DNA from: Candidatus Rokubacteria bacterium 13_2_20CM_69_15_1
GTDB lineage: Bacteria; Methylomirabilota; Methylomirabilia; Rokubacteriales; CSP1-6
Direction: 5' to 3'
Length of the DNA stretch: 42,210 nt
Assembly: GCA_001914535.1 (NCBI GenBank)
Contig: MNCR01000103.1
Coordinates: 1 to 42,210 of the forward strand
Numbering within the stretch: position 1 is the first letter of the stretch; every line of letters starts with the position of its first letter. Both the position numbers and the translations under genes were made by a program. Positions 6,795-15,176 of this stretch are shown piece by piece. The notes below the pieces were generated by a model, which saw only the letters and a list, made by a program, of their open reading frames with translations, did not search any database and was not told where the DNA came from.

Positions 6795-6802
6795 GAGTCC
6801 TC

Positions 6803-7636
6803 CTATCGCTCGACCGGGGTGTCGGGCCGCCCGCCCCATTCGCTCCACGAGCCGTCGTAGACCGCCACCTGCTTCCGCCCGAGCAGATGAAGGCCGAGCG
6901 CCAGCACCGAGGCGGTGACGCCCGAGCCGCAGGTCGTGACCACGGGCCGGTCCAGATCGACGCCCGCCGCCTCGAACGCGCGGCGCAACGCGTCGAGCCC
7001 GAGGAGCGTCCCGTCCTTCGCGTAGAGCCGGTCGTACGGCAGGTTGAGGCTGCCCGGAATGTGGCCGGCGCGGAGGCCCGGGCGTGGCTCGGGCTCGGTG
7101 CCGACGAAGCGGCCGTGCGAGCGCGCGTCGACCACCTGCTCGCGGCCGTGCCTGAGGTTGGCGCGCATCTGGGCGAGGTCGCGCACGCGGCTCGGGTGGA
7201 GGCGAGCCGTGTAGCGGCGGAACCGGGGGGCGGGCAGGCCCGACTCGACGGGCCGTCGCTCGGCGCGCCACCTCGGGAGGCCCCCGTCGAGGACGGCGAC
7301 CTGCGCGTGGCCGAAGGCGCGGAACGTCCACCAGACGCGCGCGGCGCTGACGACCCCGCGCGTGTCGTAGACGACGACACGGTCGGCGTTCCCGCATCCG
7401 AGCGCGCCGACGCCCTCCGCGAACGCCCGCGCGCTCGGCAGCATGTGTGGCAGGAGCGTGCTCGTGTCGGCGATCGCGTCGATGTCGAAGAACACGGCGC
7501 CGGGGATATGCGCCTCGACAAACTCCTCGAAGGCGTCGCGCTTGAGCTCCGGCAAGTGCCACGAGCCGTCCACCACGCGCAGGTCGCGGCGGCCGAGGTT
7601 CGCGGCGAGCCAGTCGGTCGTGACGCGCGCCCCCAT
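6803..7636 (-). CDS. sseA: 3-mercaptopyruvate/thiosulfate sulfurtransferase-like (two rhodanese domains)
   Basis: A 277-aa tandem rhodanese. The N-terminal inactive domain has LRVVDGSWHLP, AHIPGAVFFDID and VVVYDTRG; the C-terminal domain has VVDARSHGRFVG, AGHIPGSLNLPYDRL and the active-site loop CGSGVTA with Cys236. CGSGVTA is typical of mercaptopyruvate sulfurtransferases (thiosulfate enzymes more often show CRKGVT). ATG 7636 lies 2 bp after the stop of the four-domain rhodanese gene, so they are translationally linked. Cytoplasmic; no signal peptide. Confidence 0.88.
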   Translation of the reverse strand: MGARVTTDWLAANLGRRDLRVVDGSWHLPELKRDAFEEFVEAHIPGAVFFDIDAIADTSTLLPHMLPSARAFAEGVGALGCGNADRVVVYDTRGVVSAARVWWTFRAFGHAQVAVLDGGLPRWRAERRPVESGLPAPRFRRYTARLHPSRVRDLAQMRANLRHGREQVVDARSHGRFVGTEPEPRPGLRAGHIPGSLNLPYDRLYAKDGTLLGLDALRRAFEAAGVDLDRPVVTTCGSGVTASVLALGLHLLGRKQVAVYDGSWSEWGGRPDTPVER

Positions 7637-7638
7637 CG

Positions 7639-9207
7639 TCACAGGAGCCGGCTCCGGCTGCGTCCCTCCGCGTCGAGGTCGGCTTCCCACCGCAAGTAGC
7701 GCTCCATCGCGTCGCGTCCCCGCTCGTAGGGCTTCCGCACGACGTCGTCGGGCTCGTCGGCGAGGCGCGTCCCCCCGTCTTCGACGGCGAGCCCCGCCTG
7801 GGTCCACGCCCGCGTGCCCCCGTCGAGGACGCGTGCGGCGGCGTACCCCAGGCCCGTGAGAGTGGCCGCGGCGAGGGTCGAGGCGAAGCCGTCGGCGCAC
7901 GTGACGACGACCGGGGCTCGCCGGTCCGGCGCGACCGTCCCGACCGTCCACTCGAGCCGGCTGCGACAGAGCCAGTAGGCACCCGGCACGTGGCCGCGGG
8001 CGTACGCGTCGCTCGCGTCGACGCTGAGGATCGGTCCCGTGCCGAGGTCGCCCGGCTCGACGCGCGCGACGCGCTCGCGGGCGGCTTCCCAGCCGAACGG
8101 GACCCCAGCCGGGTGACCCGTCTCGACCGCGCCGCCCGCGTCGATCCATGCGGGCAGACCCCCGGCGAGCACGGCGACGTCGGGGAATCCCATGCGGGAG
8201 AGCCACGAGGCCGTCATCACGGAGCGCGCGACACCGTCGCAGACGAGGACGATCGACGCGGCGCGGACCGCGACGTACTCGTCGGTCGCCTGCACCACCT
8301 GGCCCCCGGGCGCCCAGACCGCGCCGGCGACGTGGCCCGCGGCGTACTCGTCGGCCGTCCGCACGTCGAGGACGTGGAGGTTATCGCGTCGGCGCCTCGC
8401 CTGCAGGGCCGTGAGCTTGTCGGGGGACACGAAGCGGATCCCGTCCTCGCGCGCGACGCGCGTCGCCGTGCGCGTGGCGGCGGCGCGGCTCCGCGCCGTC
8501 GGCGCGGGCGCCCAGCGCGCCGCGCCGCGCTCGAGCGTGAGCCCGGCGAGCTCCCAGCCCATCGTCCCGTTCTCGAGGGCCAGCACGGGATTGGGGAGCT
8601 CCATGCGCCGGAGCGACTCCGCGCCGATGTAGGAGCGCGTGCGCCCGCCGCAGTGGACGACGATCGTCGTCTCGGGGTGCCTGACCAGCTCGCCGATGCG
8701 GAAGACCAGCTCGCCGCCCGGGACGCTCCAGGCCCCGGGGAGACAGCCACGCGCGTACTCCTCGGGTGTTCGGGCGTCCACGATGAGGAGGTCGTCACCG
8801 CGCGTGATCCGCTCGTGGAGCTCGTGGGGCGCGAGCTGCGGTGTCTTCCACTCGTGGAGCGCGCGCTCGCCGAAGACCTTGCTCGGCACGTTGATCCCCT
8901 GCACGAGCGGACGCCCGTCGGCGCGCCACACGGCGAGCCCGCCGGCGAGGATCTCCAGGTCGGTGTAGCCCATCTCGCCGAGCGTCGGGAGCGCCCGCTC
9001 GGCGAGACGCCCGTCCTCGTCGCAGAGGACGAGAGGCGTCGAGCGTGCGGGGACGAGCGCCGGCAGCCGGAACTCCAGGAGGCGGCGCGGGAGCGACGTG
9101 GCGCGGTAGATGTGGCCTCGCTCGTACGTCGCCTTCTCGCGCAGATCGAGAAGGGCGTGGGGCGCGTTCGACTGCATCCGGCGCACGAGCTCGTCGGCGA
9201 CGATCAT
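7639..9207 (-). CDS. Protein with four rhodanese domains
   Basis: A 522-aa protein of four consecutive rhodanese modules, at about 1-105, 125-225, 255-360 and 385-475. Each has a Cys at the active-loop position: C62 (VLCDEDGRLAE), C186 (VHCGGRTRSYIG), C323 (VCDGVARSVM) and C437 (TCADGFAST). Each also ends with an 'xxLxGGxxAW' block (LAGGLAVW, ENGTMGWE, LAGGLPAW, LDGGTRAW). Domain 2 (CGGRTRS) is nearest to the classical active loop. Likely moves persulfide sulfur between carriers or domains. It is the first gene of the minus-strand run and faces the MFS gene across 54 bp. The start MIVADELVRRM has no clear ribosome site. Confidence 0.88.
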   Translation of the reverse strand: MIVADELVRRMQSNAPHALLDLREKATYERGHIYRATSLPRRLLEFRLPALVPARSTPLVLCDEDGRLAERALPTLGEMGYTDLEILAGGLAVWRADGRPLVQGINVPSKVFGERALHEWKTPQLAPHELHERITRGDDLLIVDARTPEEYARGCLPGAWSVPGGELVFRIGELVRHPETTIVVHCGGRTRSYIGAESLRRMELPNPVLALENGTMGWELAGLTLERGAARWAPAPTARSRAAATRTATRVAREDGIRFVSPDKLTALQARRRRDNLHVLDVRTADEYAAGHVAGAVWAPGGQVVQATDEYVAVRAASIVLVCDGVARSVMTASWLSRMGFPDVAVLAGGLPAWIDAGGAVETGHPAGVPFGWEAARERVARVEPGDLGTGPILSVDASDAYARGHVPGAYWLCRSRLEWTVGTVAPDRRAPVVVTCADGFASTLAAATLTGLGYAAARVLDGGTRAWTQAGLAVEDGGTRLADEPDDVVRKPYERGRDAMERYLRWEADLDAEGRSRSRLL

Positions 9208-9261
9208 GCTGGACGCTCATCTTGCCTTCGCGGCCGAGGCCGCGCAAGCTGGAAACACGCG

Positions 9262-10470
9262 ATGACCTTCCCCGACGCGCTGCGCGCGCTCAACCACCGC
9301 GACTTCCGCGTGTTCTGGGGCGGCCAGCTCGTCTCGCTGATCGGCACGTGGATGCAGTCCGTGGCCCAGTCCTGGCTCGTGCTCGAGCTGAGCGGCTCGC
9401 CGTTCAAGCTCGGACTGATCGGGACGTTCCAGTTCGCGCCTGTCTTGGTGTTCTCGGTGATCGGGGGCGCGATCGCCGACCGGCTGCCCAAGCGGCGATT
9501 GATCATTGTGACCCAGACGGCGCTCGGCCTGCAGGCGTTCGCGCTCGCGGCGCTCGTCTGGAGTGGGCACGTGCGCTACTGGCACGTCGGGCTCCTGGCG
9601 CTGCTCCTGGGTTGCGCCAACGTCGTCGACATGCCGACGCGCCAGTCGTTCGTGGCCGAGATGGTCGGCAGGCGAGACCTCGGCAACGCCGTCGCGCTCA
9701 ACTCCGCGGCCTTCAACGGCGCGCGCATCGTCGGGCCCGCGGTCGCCGGGCTCCTGATCGCGCGCTTCGGCGTGGCGCCCGCGTTCTTGCTCAACGGCCT
9801 GTCGTTCCTGGTCGTGATCGCGGCGCTCCTCGTGGTCCGCGCCGAGGGCGCGCCGCGCCCGCGTGGCGCGACGACGGTGGCCGCGGAGGCGCTGCAGGGC
9901 GTCGGGTACGCGCTCAAGACGCCCCGGATCGCGTTGATCTTGAGCCTCGTCCTGGTCGTGAGCCTCTGCGTCTTCAACTTCACCGTCTACGTGCCGCTCT
10001 TTGCGCGCGACGTGCTCCACCAGGGCGCGGCGGGATTCGGGCTCCTCATGGCGGCGCTCGGCGTCGGCGCGGTCGCCGGCGCCCTGGCGCTGGCGACGCT
10101 CGGCGGCCATGAGCCGGCCCTCTCGGCGATCTTCACGGCGGGGTTCTTCGCCAGCGCGGCGCTCGGCGCGCTGGCGGCGGTGTCCGACTTCCGCACCGCG
10201 GTGGTGGTGCTCTTTCAGGTCGGCTTCTTTTCGATCATCTTCATGGCGGGCTGCAACACGACGCTCCAGCTCGATACGCCCGACGAGCTGCGTGGGCGCG
10301 TGATGAGCCTCTACACGCTGGCGTTCGGCGGCGTCTTCCCGCTCGGCGCCTTCCTCGTCGGCGCGATCGCCGAGACGGCCGGCGTCCGCGCGGCGTGCCT
10401 CGCGGGCGGTGGCGCCGGCTTCGTGGGCGTGGCGGCGCTCCTCGTCTGGTGGCGACGCCGAGGGCGGTGA
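9262..10470 (+). CDS. MFS efflux transporter (EntS/MFS_3 type)
   Basis: A 402-aa inner-membrane permease with about 10-12 hydrophobic helices. The N-terminus ALNHRDFRVFWGGQLVSLIGTWMQSVAQSWLV (positions about 7-38) and the loop ADRLPKRRLII are typical of the MFS_3 / enterobactin-exporter-like group, as is DTPDELRGRVMSLYTLAFGG in the second half. It probably exports a small molecule by proton antiport; the substrate is unknown. ATG 9262 has only a weak GGAAA upstream. It is divergent from the rhodanese operon and convergent with the MurA-like gene (17 bp gap). Confidence 0.88.
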   Translation: MTFPDALRALNHRDFRVFWGGQLVSLIGTWMQSVAQSWLVLELSGSPFKLGLIGTFQFAPVLVFSVIGGAIADRLPKRRLIIVTQTALGLQAFALAALVWSGHVRYWHVGLLALLLGCANVVDMPTRQSFVAEMVGRRDLGNAVALNSAAFNGARIVGPAVAGLLIARFGVAPAFLLNGLSFLVVIAALLVVRAEGAPRPRGATTVAAEALQGVGYALKTPRIALILSLVLVVSLCVFNFTVYVPLFARDVLHQGAAGFGLLMAALGVGAVAGALALATLGGHEPALSAIFTAGFFASAALGALAAVSDFRTAVVVLFQVGFFSIIFMAGCNTTLQLDTPDELRGRVMSLYTLAFGGVFPLGAFLVGAIAETAGVRAACLAGGGAGFVGVAALLVWWRRRGR

Positions 10471-10487
10471 GGGCGCTCAGATCGTCC

Positions 10488-11789
10488 TCACTCGCGGACG
10501 ATTCGGGCTCCCAGCCCCCGGAGGCGATCGTCGACGCGCTCGTAGCCACGGTCCACCTGTCGGACGTTGTGAATGACGGAGCGGCCCTGCGCGCAGAGCG
10601 CGGCGGCGATCAGGGCCATGCCGGCTCGGATGTCCGGAGACACGATGGTCGCGCCGTGGAGTCGGCTCGGGCCGATCACGACTGCCCGGTGGGGATCGCA
10701 GAGCACGATGCGGGCGCCCATGGCGATCAGGCTATCGACGAAGAACAGACGGCTCTCGAAGAGCTTCTCGTGAATGAGCACCGTCCCTTCCGACTGTGTC
10801 GCGAGCACGAGGGCCAGGGGGGTGAGATCGGCCGGGAACCCCGGCCACGGCGCATCGTCGACCTTGGGGATCGCGCCCTCGATATCGGAGACGATGACGC
10901 GCTTCTGCGCCGCGGGCACGCGGAGCGTCGTGCCCTCGAGGAGAGTCTCCACCCCGAGTCGGGCGAACACGATCCGGATCATGCGCAGGTGATCGGGGAC
11001 CACGTCCTGGAGACGGAGCTCGCCGCCCGTCATCGCCGCGACGGCGACGAGGGAGCCGATCTCGATGTGATCCGGCGCGACCCGGTGCCGGGCCGGCTGG
11101 AGCCGGGCCACGCCGTCGATGTCCAGGACGTTGCCCCCGATCCCGGCGATCCTCGCCCCCATCGCATTCAGCGCGTGGCACAACCCCTGGACGTGCGGCT
11201 CCGAGGCCGCGTTGAGGATTTGCGTGCGTCCCTCGGCCACCGCGGCGGCCATCACGGCGGTCTCGGTCGCCGTGACGCTGGCTTCGTCGAGGAACACCTC
11301 GGCGCCGCGGAAGCGCCCGTCGAGCTTGAGATGGTAATACGTGTCTTCGAGGGCGATGCGGGCGCCGAGCTGACGGAGCGCGAGGAGGTGGGTGTCGAGC
11401 CTCCGGCGGCCGATCTTGTCGCCTCCCGGCCGCGGCAGCACGGCCAGACCCGACCGCGCGAGGAGGGGCGCGGCGAGGAGGAACGAGCCGCGAATTTCCG
11501 AGGCCAGCGCGACGTCGGGACGCGAGTCGCGGAGCCTCGAGGCGTCGACCGCGACGGCGTGATCGCCGGCCCAGTCGATCTGGACCCCGAGCCCGCGGAG
11601 GAGCTCGATCAGCGTCTCGACGTCCCGGATTCGGGGAACGTTCTCGATCGTCACGCTCCCCGACCCGAGGAGCGAGGCCGCGAGGAGCGGCAGGGCCTCG
11701 TTCTTGTTGCCGCTCGGCGTCACCGTCCCGCCGACCGGGTGCCCCCCGTCGATCACGAAGCGATCGCCCGCGGCCGCCGCGCGTGCCAT
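10488..11789 (-). CDS. murA: UDP-GlcNAc enolpyruvyl transferase (MurA-like) with Asp in place of the active-site Cys
   Basis: A 433-aa EPSP-synthase-fold enzyme. It keeps [22 protein letters not shown] with the Lys of the SGNKN block, the [13 protein letters not shown] segment, [14 protein letters not shown] and NVLDIDGV. Known MurA transfers enolpyruvate from PEP to UDP-GlcNAc in the first step of peptidoglycan synthesis. The loop that in E. coli is PGGCxIG reads PGGDKIGRR here, so the fosfomycin-target Cys is Asp124, as in some naturally fosfomycin-resistant bacteria. It is translated after an enolase-superfamily gene (4 bp gap), not beside cell-wall genes, so a paralogue role on another sugar nucleotide is possible. 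Confidence 0.85.
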   Translation of the reverse strand: MARAAAAGDRFVIDGGHPVGGTVTPSGNKNEALPLLAASLLGSGSVTIENVPRIRDVETLIELLRGLGVQIDWAGDHAVAVDASRLRDSRPDVALASEIRGSFLLAAPLLARSGLAVLPRPGGDKIGRRRLDTHLLALRQLGARIALEDTYYHLKLDGRFRGAEVFLDEASVTATETAVMAAAVAEGRTQILNAASEPHVQGLCHALNAMGARIAGIGGNVLDIDGVARLQPARHRVAPDHIEIGSLVAVAAMTGGELRLQDVVPDHLRMIRIVFARLGVETLLEGTTLRVPAAQKRVIVSDIEGAIPKVDDAPWPGFPADLTPLALVLATQSEGTVLIHEKLFESRLFFVDSLIAMGARIVLCDPHRAVVIGPSRLHGATIVSPDIRAGMALIAAALCAQGRSVIHNVRQVDRGYERVDDRLRGLGARIVRE

Positions 11790-11793
11790 CGAC

Positions 11794-12933
11794 CTAGACG
11801 TACGAGGGGCCGTCGATCACCGGATGCTTCCGGAGGAAGTCCTCGTCCACCTCGACGCCGAGGCCCGGTTTCTCGAGGGGACCGACGCAGCCGTTCGCGT
11901 CGAGCGTATAGGGCGTGCTCGTGAGCCGATCGCGGAACAGGTTCCCCGTCGACACGTCCGCTTCGAAGTAGCCCCCGTTGTCGATGGCGGCCAGGAAGTG
12001 GACCGACGCCGCCATGCTGAGACCGGTCATCGAGGTGTGGGGGTGGATCGGGAGCTTCCACGCGGAGGCCAGGGCGGCGATCCGAAGGGCCTCGGTGATG
12101 CCCCCGGTCTTCGCGAGGTCGGGCTGGAGGATCGTGATGGCGCGATCCTCGATGACGCGCGTGAACTCGAAACGCGTGTAGTGGTTCTCGCCCGCCGCGA
12201 GCGGTACCTTCGCGAACGTGACGGCGAGGGCGTAGCTCCGGTGGTCGTGGGCGGGGAACGGCTCCTCGAGCCAGCCGACGCCGTGCGCCTCGAGCCCGGG
12301 CATCGCGCGCCGCGCGTCGGCGACCGTGTAGCCCGTGTTGGCGTCGGTGAGGATCACGAGGCGGTCGCCGAACGCGCGCCGCACGGCGGCGACGCGCTCG
12401 AGGTCGCGCTCGGGCGTGTCGCCCACACGGAGCTTCAGCGCGCGGTAGCCCTGGGCGACCAGCGCGCGCGCCTCGTCCACGAGCTTCGCCGGCTCGGCGT
12501 AACCCAGCGACACACCGCCCGCGTACGCGGGGATCGGGCGTGCGGCGCCGCCGAGCAGACGATAGAGCGGCCAGCCCGCCGCCTTGGCGCGGATGTCCCA
12601 GAGCGCCATGTCGATGCCCGAGAGGGCGATCGACGCGCCGGCGCCCATGCCGTGGCTCGCGAGCTGGCGCGTGTAGACGCGCTGCCACACGCCGACCACG
12701 TCCGCCGCCTCCATGCCGAGGACGAGCTGGCGCAGGGTGGTGTTGATGAGGTGGGCGACCGCGCCGGGGGCGCGCCCGTGGTGGGCCTCGCCCCAGCCGA
12801 CGAGGCCGTCGTCGGTCGTGACCTTGACGACGACGGCGTCACGCTTGACGGCGCGCCCGATGCCGAGCGTGACGCTCGCCTCGGGCGGCAGCGGAAAGGA
12901 CGTCGGCGACGCGCGGAGCTCGACGATTTTCAT
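11794..12933 (-). CDS. Mandelate racemase / muconate lactonizing enzyme family protein
   Basis: A 379-aa enolase-superfamily enzyme. The N-terminal cap starts [16 protein letters not shown], and the barrel shows ALKLRVGD (acid/base Lys strand), ILTDANTGY (first metal Asp), WLEEPF (second metal Glu), [12 protein letters not shown] (third metal Glu), QPDLAKTGG, and HPHTSMTG with a His near the C-terminal strands. It should abstract a proton alpha to a carboxylate using Mg2+. Acid-sugar dehydratase, racemase and lactonizing roles are all possible and cannot be told apart here. ATG 12933 lies 8 bp after the MDR reductase gene, and the MurA-like gene follows by 4 bp. Confidence 0.85.
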   Translation of the reverse strand: MKIVELRASPTSFPLPPEASVTLGIGRAVKRDAVVVKVTTDDGLVGWGEAHHGRAPGAVAHLINTTLRQLVLGMEAADVVGVWQRVYTRQLASHGMGAGASIALSGIDMALWDIRAKAAGWPLYRLLGGAARPIPAYAGGVSLGYAEPAKLVDEARALVAQGYRALKLRVGDTPERDLERVAAVRRAFGDRLVILTDANTGYTVADARRAMPGLEAHGVGWLEEPFPAHDHRSYALAVTFAKVPLAAGENHYTRFEFTRVIEDRAITILQPDLAKTGGITEALRIAALASAWKLPIHPHTSMTGLSMAASVHFLAAIDNGGYFEADVSTGNLFRDRLTSTPYTLDANGCVGPLEKPGLGVEVDEDFLRKHPVIDGPSYV

Positions 12934-12941
12934 CGCCGGCC

Positions 12942-13970
12942 TCAGCAGCTCTTCGCGGTCGGGTCGGCGCCCACCCGCACGACGAGCTTGCCGAAGTTCC
13001 TCCCGCGCAAGAGGCCGATGAACGCCTCCGGCGCGTTCTCGAGCCCGACGACGACGTCCTCGCGGTAGCGGACCCTGCCCTCGCGGAGCCACGGCACACA
13101 GTCGCGGTAGAAGTCGGCGAAGCGGTCCCCGTGATCGGAGACGATGAAGCCTCGGACGAGCGCCCGGTTGGCGAGGAGGGGGAAGAGGTTCGGCCCAGGC
13201 GGTAGCTCTGCGGCGTTGTACTGGGAGATCAGGCCACAGAGCGGGATGCGCGCGAACGGGTTCAGGAGCCGCAGGACCGCGGCGAGGACGTCGCCGCCGA
13301 CGTTGTCGAAGTAGACGTCGATCCCCTTCGGGCACGCTTCCTGGAGCGCCGGCACGAGGGGTTCACTCCGGTGGTTCACGCAGGCATCGAATCCGAGCTC
13401 CTTGACGACGAACTCGCACTTCGCCTCCGAGCCCGCCACGCCGACCGCGCGGCACCCTCGGATCTTGGCGATCTGCCCCACCACGGAGCCGACGGCGCCG
13501 GCCGCAGCCGAGACGACGATCGTTTCGCCGGGCTTGGGCTGGCCGATGTCGAGGAGGCCGACGTAGGCCGTCATCCCGGGCATGCCGAGAACGCCGAGCG
13601 CGGTGGAGAGGGGCGCTGCCTTCGGATCGAGCTTCCGCACGCCGGCGCCCCGGGAGACCGCGTAGGCCTGCCAGCCGGTGGAGCCGACGACGAAGCTGCC
13701 CGTTGGGAACGCGGGATTGTTGGAGGCGACGACCTCGCTGACGGCGCCGCCGACCATGGGCTTGCCGAGCTCGGCGGGCTGGGCGTACGACTTCACGTCG
13801 TTCATCCGGCCGCGCATGTACGGGTCGAGTGAGAGGTAAATCGTCCGACACAGAAACTCGCCCTCCCCGGGGGAGGGCACAGGCGACTCGACGAGCTCGA
13901 AGTCGGAGAGCTTGGGCTCCCCCCTGGGGCGGCTCCGGAGCAGGACCGCACGGTTCAATAAGTTTTGCAT
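12942..13970 (-). CDS. NADP-dependent MDR oxidoreductase (CurA / leukotriene-B4 dehydrogenase-like)
   Basis: A 342-aa zinc-free medium-chain reductase. NRAVLLRSRPRGEP, TIYLSLDPYMRGRMND and GSTGWQAYAV are group signatures; the nucleotide site is VVSAAAGAVGSVVGQIAK. FDNVGGDVLAAVLRLLN and CGLISQYN follow. These enzymes reduce alpha,beta-unsaturated ketones or aldehydes with NADPH. ATG 13970 has no ribosome site, but a TACCCT box ends 7 nt upstream, which suggests leaderless transcription. It heads the run with the enolase-superfamily and MurA-like genes. Confidence 0.88.
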   Translation of the reverse strand: MQNLLNRAVLLRSRPRGEPKLSDFELVESPVPSPGEGEFLCRTIYLSLDPYMRGRMNDVKSYAQPAELGKPMVGGAVSEVVASNNPAFPTGSFVVGSTGWQAYAVSRGAGVRKLDPKAAPLSTALGVLGMPGMTAYVGLLDIGQPKPGETIVVSAAAGAVGSVVGQIAKIRGCRAVGVAGSEAKCEFVVKELGFDACVNHRSEPLVPALQEACPKGIDVYFDNVGGDVLAAVLRLLNPFARIPLCGLISQYNAAELPPGPNLFPLLANRALVRGFIVSDHGDRFADFYRDCVPWLREGRVRYREDVVVGLENAPEAFIGLLRGRNFGKLVVRVGADPTAKSC

Positions 13971-13977
13971 GTGGCCG

Positions 13978-13983
13978 AGGGTA
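13978..13983 (-). promoter_or_regulatory. TANNNT box of a leaderless-type start
   Basis: TACCCT on the minus strand, 7 nt before the ATG of the MDR reductase gene. No ribosome site and no clear -35. Confidence 0.45.
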
Positions 13984-14029
13984 CACTAGAGTAGAGGGAG
14001 ATGGCGATGCGTAGCCTCGCCAGAGACCG

Positions 14030-14269
14030 GTGACGGAGTTCATTCCGGACACCCCGTCCGTCGCCCGCGCGTACTGTCCAGGCTGTGAACCCGACGCTGA
14101 CCCAAGCCTGGAGGTCCTCGACGTGCGCTGGTGCGAGTCCCATGCACCTCCGCGCGACGGCGCTGACGACGAGGTGGTGACCGCGGCGGCCTATCTCTCC
14201 GGTAGCGCGGAGGCGGGCGGCGACGACAACCGGCGCTGGTGTGAGGTGCTTCACCGGCGCCGCCGCTAG
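14030..14269 (+). CDS. Small putative zinc-binding protein of unknown function
   Basis: A 79-aa frame from GTG 14030. The central part reads YCPGCEPDADPSLEVLDVRWCESH, giving Cys-x2-Cys and Cys-x2-His pairs about 14 residues apart, which could bind one zinc. The ends are acidic (DGADDEV) and basic (HRRRR). It stands alone between a divergent operon and a hairpin-rich spacer, with no clear ribosome site. The residue pattern is more protein-like than the surrounding alternative frames, which are Arg/Ala-rich. Function not recognised. Confidence 0.45.
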   Translation: MTEFIPDTPSVARAYCPGCEPDADPSLEVLDVRWCESHAPPRDGADDEVVTAAAYLSGSAEAGGDDNRRWCEVLHRRRR

Positions 14270-14274
14270 TTTTA

Positions 14275-14400
14275 CTCGGAGGGGGGCTTTGCCCCCCTTC
14301 CGAACCCTCCCCCCAGGATCGGTTGCGCCGGCGAAGCCGGCGCTCGAAGCCCGCGCTCGAACGCAAAGCCGGCGCCCGAACCCCGCGCTCGAAGCGCGGT
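14275..14400. repeat. Cluster of GC-rich hairpins between a small gene and the HAD gene
   Basis: Three perfect stem-loops in 125 bp: GGGGGGC-TTT-GCCCCCC (14281-14297), GCGCCGGC-GAA-GCCGGCGC (14325-14343) and CCGCGC-TCGAA-GCGCGG (14383-14399). The motif GCGCTCGAA occurs three times (14341, 14353 and 14385 areas). The first stem could terminate transcripts arriving from either side; the set looks like an interspersed repeat rather than coding sequence. Confidence 0.5.
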
Positions 14401-15098
14401 CAATCCGCGATCAGCTCGCGCAGTGAGCGGACGATCCGATGCGGGCGGACTCGGCTGCCCGCCGGCAGGCCGTGTCCTCCACGATCGATCCACACGCCGT
14501 AGAGTCCCAGCCGCTGGGGGGCGTCCACGTCGAACTCGAGGTGATCGCCCGCCATCCACGCGCCTTCGGGCGGAGCGCCGAGGGCGCCGAGAACGTGACG
14601 GTAGACGATCTCCTCCGGCTTGCCGACGCCGAACTCGCCCTCGATCAAGATGACGTCGAAGAAGCGCGCGAGCCCGTGGCGCTCGATCTTGTCGCGCTGC
14701 TGGGAGGCGTCGCCGTTGGTCACGAGCGCGAGCGGCACGCCGCGGCGCCGGAAGTCCTCGAGGCTCTCGACGGTGTCGGGGAAGAGGCGCATGGCGTCGC
14801 GTCGGCGAGCCGCGAAGTCGCGGGCGATCGCCGGGGCGAGGCCGTCGGCCTCGACGCCGGCGCGCTCGAGGGCGAACTCAACGATGTGCTGCCAGGCGCC
14901 GAGCATGTTCACGCGCTCGCGGCGGTGGCGCTCGGGGTCGTCCCAGAACCAGCGCCGGGTCTCGGCGAGTGCGGTCAGGAGGCGCGTGCGATCGAGGCTC
15001 GGCGGCGCGCACGCGACCACCGCCGCCTCCCAGTGGGCGTCCGCGCCGCTCGAGTAGTCGAGCAGCGTGTCGTCGAGATCGAGCAGAAGCGCCCGCAC
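14400..15098 (-). CDS. HAD-superfamily hydrolase
   Basis: A 232-aa HAD phosphatase-like enzyme. Motif I is LLLDLDDTLLDY (nucleophile Asp7, Asp9), motif II is ALVTNGD, motif III has the Lys of GVGKPEEIVYRHVL, and motif IV is WMAGDHLEFDVDAPQRLGLYGVWIDR. The helical cap between motifs I and II is the type seen in phosphoglycolate or haloacid-type enzymes of the YjjG/epoxide-hydrolase-N-like group. Substrate unknown. GTG 15098 is preceded by TACAAT at 6 nt and no ribosome site. It follows the PDH-Pcp operon in the same direction with its own apparent promoter. Confidence 0.88.
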   Translation of the reverse strand: MRALLLDLDDTLLDYSSGADAHWEAAVVACAPPSLDRTRLLTALAETRRWFWDDPERHRRERVNMLGAWQHIVEFALERAGVEADGLAPAIARDFAARRRDAMRLFPDTVESLEDFRRRGVPLALVTNGDASQQRDKIERHGLARFFDVILIEGEFGVGKPEEIVYRHVLGALGAPPEGAWMAGDHLEFDVDAPQRLGLYGVWIDRGGHGLPAGSRVRPHRIVRSLRELIAD

Positions 15099-15104
15099 GC
15101 GACT

Positions 15105-15110
15105 ATTGTA
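15105..15110 (-). promoter_or_regulatory. TANNNT box of a leaderless-type start
   Basis: TACAAT on the minus strand, exactly 6 nt before the GTG of the HAD hydrolase gene. Confidence 0.5.
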
Positions 15111-15176
15111 CCGGGGTCCGCGAGGCCGGCGCGATCGGTGGGTGGCCTGAGACGAGGTGCGGCCTGGCTGCGTTCC

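Noticed and set aside
12942-12944. TGA after Cys at the end of the MDR reductase as possible Sec
   Set aside because: Family length is complete and the next gene starts 8 bp later.
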